Source: Conservatibacter flavescens (GTDB taxonomy: Bacteria > Pseudomonadota > Gammaproteobacteria > Enterobacterales > Pasteurellaceae). From it: a DNA stretch of 64,000 bases. The stretch is taken from positions 22,836 through 86,835 of the forward strand of contig NZ_PHHA01000008.1 of the NCBI RefSeq assembly GCF_002795425.1, read 5' to 3'. Below, piece by piece: positions 29,310 to 40,385 of this stretch (position 1 is its first letter; every line of letters begins with the position of its first letter). The notes below the pieces were generated by a model. The model had not been told where the DNA came from. It saw only the letters and a program-made list of their open reading frames with translations, and did not search any database. Made by a program: the position numbers and the translations under genes.

Positions 29310-32096
29310 TTAATGCGCTTCGTCCCAATTTTCTCCCACACCAATATCCACAATCAGCGGGACTGACAGCTCTGCGGCGTTTTCCATTAGCTGTTTAATT
29401 AAAACACTATATTTCTCCACTAAATCCGACCGCACTTCAAACACCAATTCATCATGTACTTGCATGATCATTTGAATATTTTCATCATCTCTGATCTGTT
29501 CGTCTATTTTAAGCATCGCTCGTTTGATAATATCCGCTGCCGTACCTTGCATTGGTGCATTAATGGCCACCCGTTCTGCACCTTTACGACGCATGGCATT
29601 ACTGGACTGAATATCCGGCAAATACAAGCGACGGCCAAATAAAGTTTCGACAAAGCCATCATTTTTCGCTTTACTTTGAATATCGGTCATGAAGGTTTGT
29701 ACATTTGGGTAACGCTGGAAATATAAATCCATGTATTTCTGCGCCTCACCTCGAGGGATCCCTAACTGACGAGACAAACCAAAAGCACTCATGCCATAAA
29801 TTAGGCCAAAATTAATTGCTTTTGCACTACGACGTTGTTCAGATGTCACTGCTTCCAATGGTATGCCAAAAATTTCTGAAGCGGTGGAGCGATGAATGTC
29901 TTTACCTTCCGCAAATGCAGTGGTTAATCCCTTGTCACCTGATAAATGTGCCATAATCCGTAATTCAATCTGTGAATAGTCTGCTGCCAGCATTGTATAT
30001 CCCTCACGTGGCACAAAAGCTTTACGAATTCGGCGACCGGCTTCATTGCGAATAGGAATATTCTGTAAATTAGGATCACTGGAAGATAACCGCCCTGTCG
30101 CCGTGACTGCCTGATGGTAAGAAGTATGTACCCGCCCTGATTGTTTATTTATCATCAACGGTAATTTATCCGTATAGGTAGACTTTAATTTGCTTAAGCC
30201 GCGATGTTCCACCAAGATTTTCGGCAATTCATGCTCATAGGCCAATTCTTCTAATACTTCTTCATTAGTTGACGGCGCGCCTTTTGGCGTTTTTTTCAAA
30301 ACAGGTAAACCTAATCGCTCAAACAAAATCTCTTGTAATTGTTTGGTCGAAGCAAGATTAAAGCTTTGGCCAGCTAAATCAAAGGCTTTGCTCTCAAGTG
30401 CGGTCAGTTTTTGCGCAATTTCTCGTGACTGTTCAAATAGCAATTCACCGTCAATCAAAACACCATGTCGCTCAATGCGTGACAAGACACTTAACAAGGG
30501 TAATTCCATATCATTATATAAGGCCACAAGCGTTGATGTTTCGCTGAGCTTTGGCCATAAAGCTTGATGTAACTTCATGGTAATATCGGCATCTTCTGCC
30601 GCATATTCTCCAGCTTGTTCAATAGGGATTTGATTGAAAGTCAGTTGGTTTTTGCCTTTACCTGCAAGATCTTCAAAGGCAATTGTATTATGGCCTAAAT
30701 AACGTTTCGCTAAATCATCCATATTATGTCGCCCTGTGCTATCTAGCACATAAGATTCTAACATGGTATCAAATGCTATACCTTTCACATTTATGCCATG
30801 TCGCGCAAAAATATTGAGATCAAACTTAAAATTCTGCCCAACTTTTTGAATAGCCTCATTTTCTAAAATGGGTTTTAGCGCATTTAATGCCGTTTCAAGG
30901 GAAATTTGCGACGGCGCGCCGATGTAATCATGCTGTAGAGGCAAATAAGCTGCTTCACCGTTTTCTAAGGCAAAAGAAATCCCGACTAAACGAGCGGACA
31001 TATAATCCAAACTGTCGGTTTCCGTATCTAAAGCAATGAGTGTAGCTTGGCTTAATTTTTCCACCCATTTAGATAGTGCGGTTGAATCTAACAGAATTTC
31101 ATATTGGCTACGATCTATCTCGACTTGGTTAACTGTACTTTCTGTGGCCTTGCTCGTTGCTTGATAAGGGTTAATCTTGACACCTTGTTCTGCTGACTTG
31201 GTGACTAAGCTTTCGCCATTCATCGCTTCTGTTAACCAGCGCTTAAATTCATAACGCCCGAAGTATTCGACTAATTCATCAAGGTTTTGAGTACCAAAGC
31301 GCAAATCATCTGGTTTAAAATCTAATGCCACATCTGTTTTAATTGTAGCAAGCGCATAAGATAAATCAGCATTTGCTTTTTCTGTCAGCAATTTTTCGCC
31401 CAATTTTTTGGCACCACGAATCGGCAAATCCGCTACTTTATCCAAATTGGCATAAATCTCGGCCATAGAGCCAATTCCTTGCAATAAACCCAGTGCGGTT
31501 TTTTCTCCCACGCCCGCCACGCCAGGAATATTATCCGAGCTATCGCCCATCAAAGCGAGATAATCAATAATTAATTCAGGGGGAATACCGTATTTATCCA
31601 CGACACCGGCCGGATCAAGCAACGTGTTGTTCATGGTGTTAATCAACATAATTCGTTCATTAACTAATTGTGCCATATCTTTATCACCCGTAGAAATTAA
31701 CACATTTTGACCGCACTTTGCCGCTTGTACTGCTAATGTACCAATCACATCATCCGCTTCTACGCCCTCCACAACTAATAGTGGAATGCCTAGTGCTTTG
31801 ATAATTTGGTGCAAAGGTTGAATCTGCGCGCGTAATTCATCAGGCATTGGCGGGCGATGAGATTTATACTGTTCAAACATTTCATCTCGAAAGGTTTTGC
31901 CTTTCGCATCAAATACCACCGCAATATGTGTTGGCTGTACCTGTGCAATTAAGCTTTTTAACATATTCAACACACCATACATTGCCCCTGTTGGTTCGCC
32001 TAAGCTATTGGTTAATGGTGGGAAAGCATGAAAAGCACGGTATAAATAAGATGACCCGTCTACAAGCACTAATGGATTTTCGGCAATTTTTGTCAT
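29310..32096 (-). CDS. polA: DNA polymerase I
   Basis: The 928-residue enzyme fills gaps and removes RNA primers. The 5'-3' exonuclease domain begins [21 protein letters not shown] and includes [11 protein letters not shown] and DKDMAQLV. The 3'-5' exonuclease keeps its catalytic acids ([11 protein letters not shown]), so proofreading is retained. The polymerase domain has DYSQIELR, the O-helix segment [19 protein letters not shown] and the palm motif [11 protein letters not shown] chose ATG 32096 by family alignment; an in-frame ATG at 32129 would add 11 residues. Single-gene unit, divergent from the heptosyltransferase gene. Confidence 0.97.
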   Translation of the reverse strand: MTKIAENPLVLVDGSSYLYRAFHAFPPLTNSLGEPTGAMYGVLNMLKSLIAQVQPTHIAVVFDAKGKTFRDEMFEQYKSHRPPMPDELRAQIQPLHQIIKALGIPLLVVEGVEADDVIGTLAVQAAKCGQNVLISTGDKDMAQLVNERIMLINTMNNTLLDPAGVVDKYGIPPELIIDYLALMGDSSDNIPGVAGVGEKTALGLLQGIGSMAEIYANLDKVADLPIRGAKKLGEKLLTEKANADLSYALATIKTDVALDFKPDDLRFGTQNLDELVEYFGRYEFKRWLTEAMNGESLVTKSAEQGVKINPYQATSKATESTVNQVEIDRSQYEILLDSTALSKWVEKLSQATLIALDTETDSLDYMSARLVGISFALENGEAAYLPLQHDYIGAPSQISLETALNALKPILENEAIQKVGQNFKFDLNIFARHGINVKGIAFDTMLESYVLDSTGRHNMDDLAKRYLGHNTIAFEDLAGKGKNQLTFNQIPIEQAGEYAAEDADITMKLHQALWPKLSETSTLVALYNDMELPLLSVLSRIERHGVLIDGELLFEQSREIAQKLTALESKAFDLAGQSFNLASTKQLQEILFERLGLPVLKKTPKGAPSTNEEVLEELAYEHELPKILVEHRGLSKLKSTYTDKLPLMINKQSGRVHTSYHQAVTATGRLSSSDPNLQNIPIRNEAGRRIRKAFVPREGYTMLAADYSQIELRIMAHLSGDKGLTTAFAEGKDIHRSTASEIFGIPLEAVTSEQRRSAKAINFGLIYGMSAFGLSRQLGIPRGEAQKYMDLYFQRYPNVQTFMTDIQSKAKNDGFVETLFGRRLYLPDIQSSNAMRRKGAERVAINAPMQGTAADIIKRAMLKIDEQIRDDENIQMIMQVHDELVFEVRSDLVEKYSVLIKQLMENAAELSVPLIVDIGVGENWDEAH

Positions 32097-32181
32097 AATT
32101 TTCTCTAAAGATGTGATGAAGTTATTCAAATTATAGCATAGAATTATAGCTCATTCGTGCGCAAATATTTTAAGGAAACCT

Positions 32182-33222
32182 ATGCCACTTTTCGATCATG
32201 CTCCGAAATCCCTATGTATTTTACGCCTTTCCGCCATTGGTGATGTATGTCATGTTGTGGCGGCGGTACAACAAATTCAAGCCTATTGGAAAGAGACGCA
32301 AATTACATGGATTATTGGTAAAACCGAAGCCCAATTGTTATCAGGCTTAGCGGGAGTTAATTTCGTTGTTTATGATAAAAAAAGTGGCTGGAAAGGCGTT
32401 TTGGCCGTATGGAAACAATTAAAACACCAACGTTTTGATGCATTATTAAATATGCAAACTGCATTTCGGGCCTCCATACTCTCTCTCGGGATTCGCGCTA
32501 AATATAAAATCGGCTTCAGCGCCAAGCGCGCCCGTGAAGGACAATGGTTATTTACCAATCGTAAAACTCCTGAACCACAAAATCCCCATGTTTTAGACGG
32601 CTTTATGGCATTTGCTGCTTATCTTGGTGTGCCGATTAGCGCCCCTCACTGGCACATGCCCATTGATGACATTCATCGTCAGGCCGTGCAACAATATATT
32701 GACCCAAACCGAAAAAATGTATTAATTGCGCCTTGTTCGAGCAAAGCAGAAAAAGACTGGCTACCTGAACGCTATGCACAAGTGGCGAACTGGGCATACC
32801 AACACAATATTAATGTCATTTTATCCGCTTCTACCGCGCCTCGTGAACAAAAAATAATTGAAAAAATTACCGCACTTTGTGAATTTGACCCCGTCAATTT
32901 AGCCGGCAAAACCAGTTTAAAAGAGCTGACAGCCCTCATTGGTATGGTGGATTTGGTTATTTCCCCCGATTCGGCTGCGGCTCATATTGCCACAAGCCAA
33001 AACACACCGGTAATTGGACTATATGCTTATCATAATCCGCTGCGCACGGGGCCTTATAATAATCTGACTGATGTGATTTCCGTGTACGAACAAAATGCCA
33101 TTAAAGAATTTGGTCAACCCTCTTCCAAACTGGCTTGGGCCACGAAATTAAAAGGCAAAAACCTGATGAGTGAAATTTCGGTCAACGACGTGATTACCCA
33201 CATGCAAAAATGGCTCTCATAA
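32182..33222 (+). CDS. opsX: ADP-heptose:LPS heptosyltransferase I-type (OpsX-like)
   Basis: The 346-residue family 9 glycosyltransferase adds L-glycero-D-manno-heptose to the Kdo-lipid A inner core. The N-terminus ILRLSAIGDVCHVVAAVQ and the C-terminal donor site ISPDSAAAHIATSQNTPVIGLY are typical. LIAPCSSKAEKDWLPERYAQV is the usual central motif with a lysine. Pasteurellaceae use an OpsX-type enzyme for this step, and the overall sequence is closer to that type than to enterobacterial WaaC. It is a single gene, converging with phoR (3 bases between stops). Confidence 0.85.
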   Translation: MPLFDHAPKSLCILRLSAIGDVCHVVAAVQQIQAYWKETQITWIIGKTEAQLLSGLAGVNFVVYDKKSGWKGVLAVWKQLKHQRFDALLNMQTAFRASILSLGIRAKYKIGFSAKRAREGQWLFTNRKTPEPQNPHVLDGFMAFAAYLGVPISAPHWHMPIDDIHRQAVQQYIDPNRKNVLIAPCSSKAEKDWLPERYAQVANWAYQHNINVILSASTAPREQKIIEKITALCEFDPVNLAGKTSLKELTALIGMVDLVISPDSAAAHIATSQNTPVIGLYAYHNPLRTGPYNNLTDVISVYEQNAIKEFGQPSSKLAWATKLKGKNLMSEISVNDVITHMQKWLS

Positions 33223-33225
33223 TGT

Positions 33226-34497
33226 CTATTCAGGTTTGGTTGTTTTTAACTCAAAAGCAAATTGGCTACCTTCCCCAACTTTGCTCGTAATTTGCAAATA
33301 GCTGTTATGCTGTTCTAAGGCATGTTTTACTATGGCAAGCCCTAATCCACTCCCACCTGTTTGATTACTGCGAGATTCGTCAACGCGATAAAATCGCTCA
33401 GTAAGATGAGGCAGATGTTTTTCCTCAATCCCAATACCATTATCTGAGACACAAAAACGCCCTCCGTTTTCATAAGGCTGCCAACTGATATGGATCACGG
33501 CGTTTTCGCCCGCATGTTTAATCGCATTATAAATTAAGTTAGACACTGCACTTTGTAGTTGATTTTCATCGCCTGTAACATATAAATCGGGCGCAATATC
33601 AAAACGGATTTGCTGATCATAAACGTTTAAAAGTGCGGTGTTTTTTTGTAAAGATAATATCAACTCGGACATATTGACCAAGTGATGCTCGTTGTTATTT
33701 GAGGTTTCAATTTTAGCCAGCAAGGTTAATTGCTGTAATAAATTTGACATTCTCTGGCTTTGTTCTTTCATGGCTTGCAACGCTTTTTGCTGAAACTCAT
33801 TGCCCTCTTCTGGCTCTAAAAACTCAAGATAACCTTGTAATACAGTCAACGGCGTTCTTAACTCATGATTCATATTGGATAAGAAAGTTTGACGCGCATT
33901 TAATAAACGGATAATTTGGGTAATATCACGCGCTAATAAAAGATATGTTTCGCTGTCATATTCATTGAGATTGATTTCAATATAACGTTGGTTATGCGTT
34001 AATAATACCAATGGTCGCTTATGATTTTCTTTTTGAAAATATTGCTTAAACTCTGGATAGAAAATGATATTCAATACATTCTTTTTCGCTTTTTTATTCC
34101 AATAGAAATCAAATAATTCCTGTGCGCTATTATTACACCACGAAATATCCCCCTCTAAACTGCAAATAATAATTGAATCTGAAAAGGACTGAATATTGCG
34201 GTTTAACTTTGACAATAAGCGTAAACTTTTAATTTTTTCTCGACGTGTTTTATTTTTATTGTAGGCAATGGTAGGAGAAAGATTTTCCAACTTAGAAAAT
34301 TTCGTATTTTTTTCTTCTTTAGGATTCAGCAATTTCAATAAATGCAGCTCGCTATAGTTGTGCCAAACCAATAATAGAATAAGTGTGACAATAAACCAAT
34401 TCGCAAATGTATTGGTAAATAAACTAAATAGGTATGCAATTAACGCTGCAAGAGTTAATTCAATAATAAAACTTTTATAAGAAATATTAAACTTCAT
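33226..34497 (-). CDS. phoR: Phosphate regulon sensor histidine kinase PhoR
   Basis: The inner-membrane kinase has two N-terminal hydrophobic segments (residues about 12-45), a PAS-like domain, the phosphoacceptor H box MNHELRTPLTVLQGYLEFL, and an ATPase with N box NLIYNAIKHA, G1 DNGIGI and G2 GGSGLGLAIV. With ATG 34497 it has 423 residues and starts nine bases after the phoB stop; a TTG at 34509 would overlap phoB by four bases. It activates PhoB when the Pst transporter signals low phosphate. No phoU gene is present in this cluster. Confidence 0.93.
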   Translation of the reverse strand: MKFNISYKSFIIELTLAALIAYLFSLFTNTFANWFIVTLILLLVWHNYSELHLLKLLNPKEEKNTKFSKLENLSPTIAYNKNKTRREKIKSLRLLSKLNRNIQSFSDSIIICSLEGDISWCNNSAQELFDFYWNKKAKKNVLNIIFYPEFKQYFQKENHKRPLVLLTHNQRYIEINLNEYDSETYLLLARDITQIIRLLNARQTFLSNMNHELRTPLTVLQGYLEFLEPEEGNEFQQKALQAMKEQSQRMSNLLQQLTLLAKIETSNNNEHHLVNMSELILSLQKNTALLNVYDQQIRFDIAPDLYVTGDENQLQSAVSNLIYNAIKHAGENAVIHISWQPYENGGRFCVSDNGIGIEEKHLPHLTERFYRVDESRSNQTGGSGLGLAIVKHALEQHNSYLQITSKVGEGSQFAFELKTTKPE

Positions 34498-34505
34498 TGC
34501 CTTGC

Positions 34506-35195
34506 TCAATCATTAAAATGGTTAGAAAAACGATACCCAGAACCTCGCACGGTTTGAATATAACGATCAAACTGACAAGCTTCTAAATTTCTGCGTAAAC
34601 GACGAATATACACATCTACGGTACGATCTTCTACATAGATGTCATTTCCCCAAATAAAATCTAACAATTGTTCACGGCTATATACTTTTTCAGGGTGCGT
34701 CATAAAGAAATGTAATAATTTAAATTCTGTTACACTTAAATTGATTTCTGTTTGCTGATACATGACCCGCTGGGCATTCTGATCGATCTGTAAACCATCT
34801 ATGTCGATAATATTACTTTCTTGCTGATAAGTTCGTCGCAACACTGCATCAATACGCGCAAGCAGAACTTTAGGCGAGAACGGTTTAGTCACATAATCAT
34901 CAGCGCCTTCATTCAAACAGGTAATGCAATCTTCTTCCGCACTACGGGCTGTCAGCATAATAATTGGCAACCCTTTTGTTTCCTCATGTTTTTTCAAATA
35001 TTGAATAAACTGAATACCAGAACGGCCAGGCAACATCCAGTCTAGCAAGACCAACTTCGGTTTTTCTGCTAATTTATTGACCGCACTTTGATAATCTTCT
35101 GCTTCTAAAATCTCAAAATGCTGCTGTTTTAAAAAAAAGACGATCATATCTCTAATCGCCTGTTCGTCTTCCACGACAAGAATACGCTCTGCCAT
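34506..35195 (-). CDS. phoB: Phosphate regulon response regulator PhoB
   Basis: The 229-residue OmpR-family regulator has the receiver phosphoacceptor aspartate in [13 protein letters not shown], the switch lysine in YVTKPFSPK, and a winged-helix DNA-binding domain with [14 protein letters not shown] and VRGSGYRF. It binds Pho boxes such as those at 39011 and 39086. It lies 30 bases downstream of pstB and is followed by phoR. Confidence 0.96.
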   Translation of the reverse strand: MAERILVVEDEQAIRDMIVFFLKQQHFEILEAEDYQSAVNKLAEKPKLVLLDWMLPGRSGIQFIQYLKKHEETKGLPIIMLTARSAEEDCITCLNEGADDYVTKPFSPKVLLARIDAVLRRTYQQESNIIDIDGLQIDQNAQRVMYQQTEINLSVTEFKLLHFFMTHPEKVYSREQLLDFIWGNDIYVEDRTVDVYIRRLRRNLEACQFDRYIQTVRGSGYRFSNHFND

Positions 35196-35225
35196 ATTTT
35201 GTATCCTGAATAAAAAGGGGTAATA

Positions 35226-36005
35226 TTACCCCATTCTACCTTTAATATAGTCTTCTGTGCGTTTATTTTGTGGTTTATCAAAGATTTTTTTCGTTTCATC
35301 AAATTCCACAAGCTCGCCTAAATACATATAAGCTGTGTAATCTGAACAACGTGCCGCTTGTTGCATATTATGGGTAACAATCGCAACGGTATAATCATGT
35401 TTAAGCTCTGTGATGAGTTCTTCAATTTTCATGGTTGAGATCGGATCCAATGCAGAGCATGGCTCATCTAGTAGCAATACTTCCGGTTTAATCGCAATGC
35501 CTCGTGCGATACATAAACGCTGTTGCTGTCCACCCGATAAACTATCACCACTTTGGTTAAGTTTGTCTTTTACTTCATTCCAAAGTGCAGCTTTAGTTAA
35601 TGCCCATTCGATACGATCATTCATTTCCGATTTAGGTAATTTTTCAAATAATCGAATACCAAATGCAATATTGTCATAAATGGACATCGGAAACGGTGTC
35701 GGCTTTTGGAACACCATGCCGACTTTTGCGCGAATAATAGAGATATCTGTTTTTGATGTTAATAAATTTTCACCATCAAGATTAATCTCCCCTTCTGCTC
35801 GTTGACTAGGGTAAAGTTCAAACATGCGATTTAAGGTACGTAATAGTGTGGATTTTCCACAACCTGATGGTCCAATAAATGCTGTTACTTTATTTTTAGC
35901 AATGCGCAAATTAATATCTTTTAACGCATGAAAATCCCCATAATAAAAATTCAAATTTTTAACATCAATCTTGGTATCGTCTAAATTGATAATGCTATTA
36001 CTCAT
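35226..36005 (-). CDS. pstB: Phosphate ABC transporter ATP-binding protein PstB
   Basis: The 259-residue ATPase drives phosphate import. Walker A is [17 protein letters not shown], the signature [16 protein letters not shown], Walker [14 protein letters not shown], and the switch histidine is in [13 protein letters not shown]. The C-terminal [18 protein letters not shown] is the standard PstB end. It starts 9 bases after pstA. Confidence 0.97.
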   Translation of the reverse strand: MSNSIINLDDTKIDVKNLNFYYGDFHALKDINLRIAKNKVTAFIGPSGCGKSTLLRTLNRMFELYPSQRAEGEINLDGENLLTSKTDISIIRAKVGMVFQKPTPFPMSIYDNIAFGIRLFEKLPKSEMNDRIEWALTKAALWNEVKDKLNQSGDSLSGGQQQRLCIARGIAIKPEVLLLDEPCSALDPISTMKIEELITELKHDYTVAIVTHNMQQAARCSDYTAYMYLGELVEFDETKKIFDKPQNKRTEDYIKGRMG

Positions 36006-36014
36006 GGAAATCCC

Positions 36015-36866
36015 TTATTTTTGTTTTTGTTGAAAATAAACGCGCGTAATAATGTTTAACGCCAATACAAATAATGTGATTAATGTCGCACCTGCCCAAG
36101 CTAACTCATTCCAATCTTTAAACGGACTTGCTGCATATTGATAAATCACTACAGGTAAATTTGCCATTGGTCCATTCATATTCCATGATGTGAACTGATT
36201 GGAGAGAGCGGTAAATAACAATGGCGCGGTTTCCCCTGCCACACGCGCAACGGATAATAGTACGCCAGTTAAGATTCCTGCTTTGGCTGAACGATAACAA
36301 ATCATGGTTATCACTCGCCATCTTGGACACCCTAACGCCGCCGCTGCTTCACGCAAATTATTTGGCACGAGATTCAACATATTATCTGTCGTACGCACCA
36401 CAATTGGCACCACAATCACCGCTAACGCAAATGCACCAGCCCAGCCGGAATAATGTTTTACATTCGCCACATAAATCGTATAAATAAACAAACCGATAAC
36501 AATAGATGGCGCAGAAAGTAAAATATCATTCAGAAAACGGGTTACTGATGAGAATTTGCTATAACGCCCATACTCCGCAAGATACGTCCCCGCTAAAATA
36601 CCAACAGGTGTGCCTATTGCCGTCCCCACCAGTAACATTAAGCCAGAACCTAAAATGGCATTTATTAAGCCCCCTTGTTCGCCTGGTCCAGGTGTTTTTT
36701 CTAAGAACAGATCAAAGGACAATGCAGGAATACCTTTTGTGACCAATGTGCCAATAATCCAAAATAACCAGAACAAACCAAAACCTACCGCTAAAAAGGA
36801 TAAACTAAGCATGATCTTATTCACGGTTTTGCGATAATAAAAACGCGAGCTTTGATGTTTTATCAT
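36015..36866 (-). CDS. pstA: Phosphate ABC transporter permease PstA
   Basis: The 283-residue inner-membrane permease pairs with PstC. It shows about six membrane helices and the coupling loop [21 protein letters not shown] start it at ATG 36866, which overlaps the pstC stop as ATGA; an upstream in-frame start at 36917 would lie within pstC. The late segment [20 protein letters not shown] is family-typical. Confidence 0.95.
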   Translation of the reverse strand: MIKHQSSRFYYRKTVNKIMLSLSFLAVGFGLFWLFWIIGTLVTKGIPALSFDLFLEKTPGPGEQGGLINAILGSGLMLLVGTAIGTPVGILAGTYLAEYGRYSKFSSVTRFLNDILLSAPSIVIGLFIYTIYVANVKHYSGWAGAFALAVIVVPIVVRTTDNMLNLVPNNLREAAAALGCPRWRVITMICYRSAKAGILTGVLLSVARVAGETAPLLFTALSNQFTSWNMNGPMANLPVVIYQYAASPFKDWNELAWAGATLITLFVLALNIITRVYFQQKQK

Positions 36867-37816
36867 GTTCTTTTTCCTTCTTTTTTCGTCATACGCATGA
36901 TTAATAAACGTGAACAAGCTAATACGATGGTAGTGATCAAAAATAGGATTAAACCAATTTCGATTAACGCGGCTTTCTGCAAGCCTCCCGCTTCATTAAA
37001 TTCATTAGCAATGGCTGAGGCAATCGAAGTAGAAGGTGAAAAAATCGACTCAGGTAAACGGAACGCATTACCGATCACAAATGTCACCGCCATTGTCTCA
37101 CCTAAAGCACGCCCGAGCCCAAGCATAATACTTCCGATCACCCCTGTTTTGGTATAAGGCAAAATAATTTTCCATACCACTTCCCAAGTAGTTGAACCCA
37201 GCCCATATGCCGATTCTTTTAACATGGGCGGAACTACGCTAAAGACATCACGCATCACAGAAGCAATAAACGGGATAATCATAATGGCTAACACCAGCCC
37301 TGCCGTAAATAAACCGATGCCAAATGGCGCACCTTCAAATAGCACGCCAACAAAAGGCAAGCCGCCTAATACATCAATTAAATGTGGCTGGATATGCTGT
37401 TGGAATAGCGGTACAAAGACGAAAAGCCCCCACATACCATAAATAATAGATGGAATGGCTGCCAACATTTCAACGGCAATCCCTATTGGGCGCTTTAACC
37501 AATCTGGTGCTAATTCGGTTAAAAATGTTGCAATACCTAATGAAATAGGGATCGCAATGGCTAAAGCAATAAAAGACGAAATGAGCGTACCAATAATCGG
37601 TACTAAAGCCCCATAATTCTCTTGGATTGGATCCCAATCATTTGTCCAAATAAACGATAAACCAAACTTACTGATTGACTCCCAACTGCCCACAACCAAT
37701 GAAACCAAGATTGCGGTCAACATGATAAACACAAAAATGGCGAAAAACTTTGTTGTATTTTTAAAAAGTCCTTCTAACCACCCTTTGTTTAATGCTTGTT
37801 GTTTTGTATTCTGCAT
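36863..37816 (-). CDS. pstC: Phosphate ABC transporter permease PstC
   Basis: The 317-residue permease forms the channel with PstA. Features are [20 protein letters not shown] in the first periplasmic loop, [19 protein letters not shown] and the coupling loop [21 protein letters not shown] 37816 gives [13 protein letters not shown] and is preceded by AAAGAAAATATT; a further-upstream in-frame start at 37876 would nearly touch pstS and is unlikely. It follows pstS by 72 bases. Confidence 0.95.
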   Translation of the reverse strand: MQNTKQQALNKGWLEGLFKNTTKFFAIFVFIMLTAILVSLVVGSWESISKFGLSFIWTNDWDPIQENYGALVPIIGTLISSFIALAIAIPISLGIATFLTELAPDWLKRPIGIAVEMLAAIPSIIYGMWGLFVFVPLFQQHIQPHLIDVLGGLPFVGVLFEGAPFGIGLFTAGLVLAIMIIPFIASVMRDVFSVVPPMLKESAYGLGSTTWEVVWKIILPYTKTGVIGSIMLGLGRALGETMAVTFVIGNAFRLPESIFSPSTSIASAIANEFNEAGGLQKAALIEIGLILFLITTIVLACSRLLIMRMTKKEGKRT

Positions 37817-37888
37817 AATATTTTCTTTATTTGTTATGGCAAATATCCACGAAAAAGATGAGGTGGGTTTCCCCACCTTAATTAATAA

Positions 37889-38935
37889 TTACCAAAGCGC
37901 TTTACCGCTGCTATCTTTCACATCTGATTTCCATTGCCCTTGAATTTTCTCAACAACAGAATCCGGCATTGGAACATAATCTAACTCAGCCGCTGCGTTT
38001 TGGCCTTTTTTGAACGCCCAATCAAAGAATTGGAATACACCTTTCGTCGCTTCTGGCTTAGTTGCGGTTTTATGCAATAAGATAAAGCTCGCTGCAGTAA
38101 TTGGCCATGAATTCTCGCCTGGTTCGTTAGTTAATACTACGCCCATACCTGGTGCTTCGTCCCATTTTGCATTGGCTGCTGCAGAAGAAAAGCTTTCACC
38201 TGATGGCTGAACGAATTTGCCATCTTTATTTTGTAACGATACCCATGATAGGTTGTTTTGTTTCGCATAAGCATACTCAACATAACCGATAGAGTATTTT
38301 AATTGCGCAACATACGCCGCTACACCTTCATTCCCTTTACCACCTTGACCTGTTGGCCATTTAACGGATTTTCCTTCACCTACTTGGGATTTCCAGTCTG
38401 CAGAGACTTTCGCAAGGTAATTAGTCCAACCGAATGTCGTTCCTGAGCTATCTGAACGGTGAACAACAATAATGGTATTATTTGGTAAGGTTAAATCTGG
38501 GTTTAAACTCGCGATAGCGGGATCATTCCATTTTTTGATTTTGCCTAAGTAAATATTTGCTAACACTTCGCCAGATAATTTCAACTTACCCGCAGCAACA
38601 TCTGGGATATTCACAACCGGTACCGTTCCGCCGATCACCGCTGGGAATTGTAATAATTTGTGCTGATCCAATAATTCAGCTTTCATCGGATCATCTGAAG
38701 CACCGAAATCAATAGTTTTTGCGATAATTTGTTGCTGACCGCCGCCTGAGCCGATAGATTGATAATTAATTTTATTGCCTGTTTCTGCTTCATAAAGAGA
38801 GGCCCATTTCGCATAAATTGGATATGGGAAAGACGCGCCCGCCCCATTAATTGTTTGTGCCGCGTGCGCAGTAGAAAAAAGTAAGCCTAATGATAAGCCA
38901 AGAACGGATAATTTTGTTGCGATTGGTTTTAACAT
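37889..38935 (-). CDS. pstS: Periplasmic phosphate-binding protein PstS
   Basis: The 348-residue binding protein has a Sec signal peptide ending at AHA-AQ (near residue 25). Phosphate-site segments are INGAGASFPYPIYAKW, GSGGGQQQIIAKTIDFGASD, and VHRSDSSGTTFGWTNYL. It is the first gene of pstSCAB-phoBR and lies directly downstream of a minus-strand Pho box. RBS AGGAAAAAC precedes the ATG. Confidence 0.97.
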   Translation of the reverse strand: MLKPIATKLSVLGLSLGLLFSTAHAAQTINGAGASFPYPIYAKWASLYEAETGNKINYQSIGSGGGQQQIIAKTIDFGASDDPMKAELLDQHKLLQFPAVIGGTVPVVNIPDVAAGKLKLSGEVLANIYLGKIKKWNDPAIASLNPDLTLPNNTIIVVHRSDSSGTTFGWTNYLAKVSADWKSQVGEGKSVKWPTGQGGKGNEGVAAYVAQLKYSIGYVEYAYAKQNNLSWVSLQNKDGKFVQPSGESFSSAAANAKWDEAPGMGVVLTNEPGENSWPITAASFILLHKTATKPEATKGVFQFFDWAFKKGQNAAAELDYVPMPDSVVEKIQGQWKSDVKDSSGKALW

Positions 38936-38994
38936 ACGTTTTTCCTCATTTAATATTTAGGGAAATCCCCTAGTCCAGTTTTACAACGAGGCAA

Positions 38995-39028
38995 AGTGTA
39001 ATAAATAAATATTACAATTTGATGACAA
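38995..39028 (-). promoter_or_regulatory. Pho box and -10 element of pstS
   Basis: On the minus strand TTGTCATCAAATTGTAAT (39011-39028) matches two PhoB half-sites, followed after 10 bases by TACACT (38995-39000). This is the standard spacing in which PhoB replaces the -35 element. Confidence 0.75.
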
Positions 39029-39085
39029 TAAAAACTTTTTCAAAAATAACCGCACTTTGGCTATAAAACAAACACCCATCAAATG

Positions 39086-39120
39086 CTTGTCATCAAATTG
39101 TCATACTTTTTACGCATAAT
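39086..39120 (+). promoter_or_regulatory. Second Pho box, pointing away from pstS
   Basis: CTTGTCATCAAATTGTCAT (39086-39104) is a strong Pho box on the plus strand, followed after exactly 10 bases by CATAAT (39115-39120). It would start a transcript near 39127 toward the unknown gene at 39326, with a leader of about 200 bases. Confidence 0.75.
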
Positions 39121-39279
39121 AAGCACCAAACAAATTGATTTGAGACAAGAAAAGCAACCAGCAAGTCGTGATAGCTCGGATTAGCTTGACCATGTATCAA
39201 ATTAAACGCTAGTTATTTAGATTCAAAATAAGACAAAACAACGCTGTACTAATTTGAATATAAATCACTATACACATTA

Positions 39280-39309
39280 ACACGCCTATAGGCCTGTAAA
39301 CTTTTTTTA
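39280..39309 (+). terminator. Weak hairpin plus T run in the leader of the unknown gene
   Basis: The palindrome GCCTATAGGC at 39284-39293, extendable by three more pairs past a C-C mismatch, is followed by seven T at 39302-39308, 17 bases before the next start codon. It may be an attenuator or the end of a small RNA, but the stem is weak. Confidence 0.3.
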
Positions 39310-39325
39310 TTTATGAGGACTGAGT

Positions 39326-39694
39326 ATGAATCAATTTGATGTAATTGGCTTAGTGTATTGTCCAATGTTGTCAAAACGCGTCTATGCCAAAGCAAAAGAT
39401 CATGAAAACAATGGATTATTTTTAATTGCTGCTGATCGTTTAAGAAAAATTAAAGAACGAGATTTGCCGGCAGGCGAACAGCGTGAAGTCGCAGGTATTT
39501 GGTTTTCTGATAATGGACGAATCGGTGGCAGTTTAATGCATGTTCAAGATTGTCGCCAATTTTTTGATGCAACGGCTAAAAATGCAGATTTACTCAACCA
39601 ATTACACGAACGTAGTCCTGAAAACGGTTTTGAAGATAGCCGCCAATATGAAGACTTAATCGGGCATTATGATAACTGGCGCATTGTGCCTTAA
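39326..39694 (+). CDS. Conserved-looking protein of unknown function, possible Pho regulon member
   Basis: The 122-residue soluble protein begins MNQFDVIGLVYCPMLSKRVY and ends GHYDNWRIVP. I do not recognise a family. No signal peptide or membrane segment is visible; two cysteines (C12, and C76 in the VQDCRQFF segment) and several acidic stretches are present. GAGG precedes the ATG. It is transcribed away from pstS, and a Pho box with a well-placed -10 lies 200 bases upstream, so phosphate starvation may induce it. It ends at a bidirectional uptake-word terminator shared with ppa, which makes inorganic phosphate, an intriguing but possibly chance neighbour. Confidence 0.75.
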   Translation: MNQFDVIGLVYCPMLSKRVYAKAKDHENNGLFLIAADRLRKIKERDLPAGEQREVAGIWFSDNGRIGGSLMHVQDCRQFFDATAKNADLLNQLHERSPENGFEDSRQYEDLIGHYDNWRIVP

Positions 39695-39710
39695 GCGCTG
39701 TTTTTATAAT

Positions 39711-39754
39711 AAAAAAGTGCGGTAAATATTTCTGATTTTTTACCGCACTTTTTA
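39711..39754. terminator. Bidirectional terminator of inverted uptake words
   Basis: AAAAAAGTGCGGTAAA and its complement form a long stem between the converging unknown gene and ppa, with A and T runs on both sides, suitable for termination in both directions. Confidence 0.8.
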
Positions 39755-39773
39755 AAGTTTAAGTCATCAATTC

Positions 39774-40307
39774 TTAAGCTTGTTCATTCCAACGTTGAAT
39801 AGATTCACGAATCACTTCTTTCGCTTCTTCTACATCGCCCCAATGTTTCACGACTGTAGAACCCGGTTTTTTCAACGCTTTATAGTGATTAAAATGGAAT
39901 TCAATTTGTTTAATTAATTGAGCCGGTAAATCGGATAAGCTTTTATATGCATTCCCAGTATCACGATCATCTGCAGGCACACAGACAATTTTATCATCTA
40001 CCTCACCATCATCGACAAATTTCATCACACCGATAACACGCGCTTCAAGGAAAACGCCTGTTGCTAACGGTTGACGAGTGATTAATAATACATCTAATTC
40101 ATCGCCATCTTCATCTAAAGTTTGTGGAATAAAACCATAGTTTGTCGGTTTTGCAAAAATTTCCGGCTCCACGCGATCTAATTGAAACGCTGCAACTTTG
40201 CGGTTCCATTCGATTTTGTGGCAGCTACCTTGTGGAATTTCATTAACCACATTGATAATTCCACCATCAACATCACCCGGAGTAAGAATTTGATTAAAAT
40301 CTGCCAT
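39774..40307 (-). CDS. ppa: Inorganic pyrophosphatase (family I)
   Basis: The 177-residue cytoplasmic enzyme hydrolyses pyrophosphate to phosphate. The family I signature DEDGDELDVLL holds the metal-binding aspartates, with further active-site residues in KIEWNRKVAAFQLDR, NYGFIPQT and CVPADDRD. Length matches E. coli Ppa. Single gene with a convergent partner. Confidence 0.96.
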   Translation of the reverse strand: MADFNQILTPGDVDGGIINVVNEIPQGSCHKIEWNRKVAAFQLDRVEPEIFAKPTNYGFIPQTLDEDGDELDVLLITRQPLATGVFLEARVIGVMKFVDDGEVDDKIVCVPADDRDTGNAYKSLSDLPAQLIKQIEFHFNHYKALKKPGSTVVKHWGDVEEAKEVIRESIQRWNEQA

Positions 40308-40385
40308 TTTATGCCTCTGTTATTTAGTTTAATACATTAAGAAATTCATCGACAACATATGTATATTGTATGTTGCCTAAAAAAA

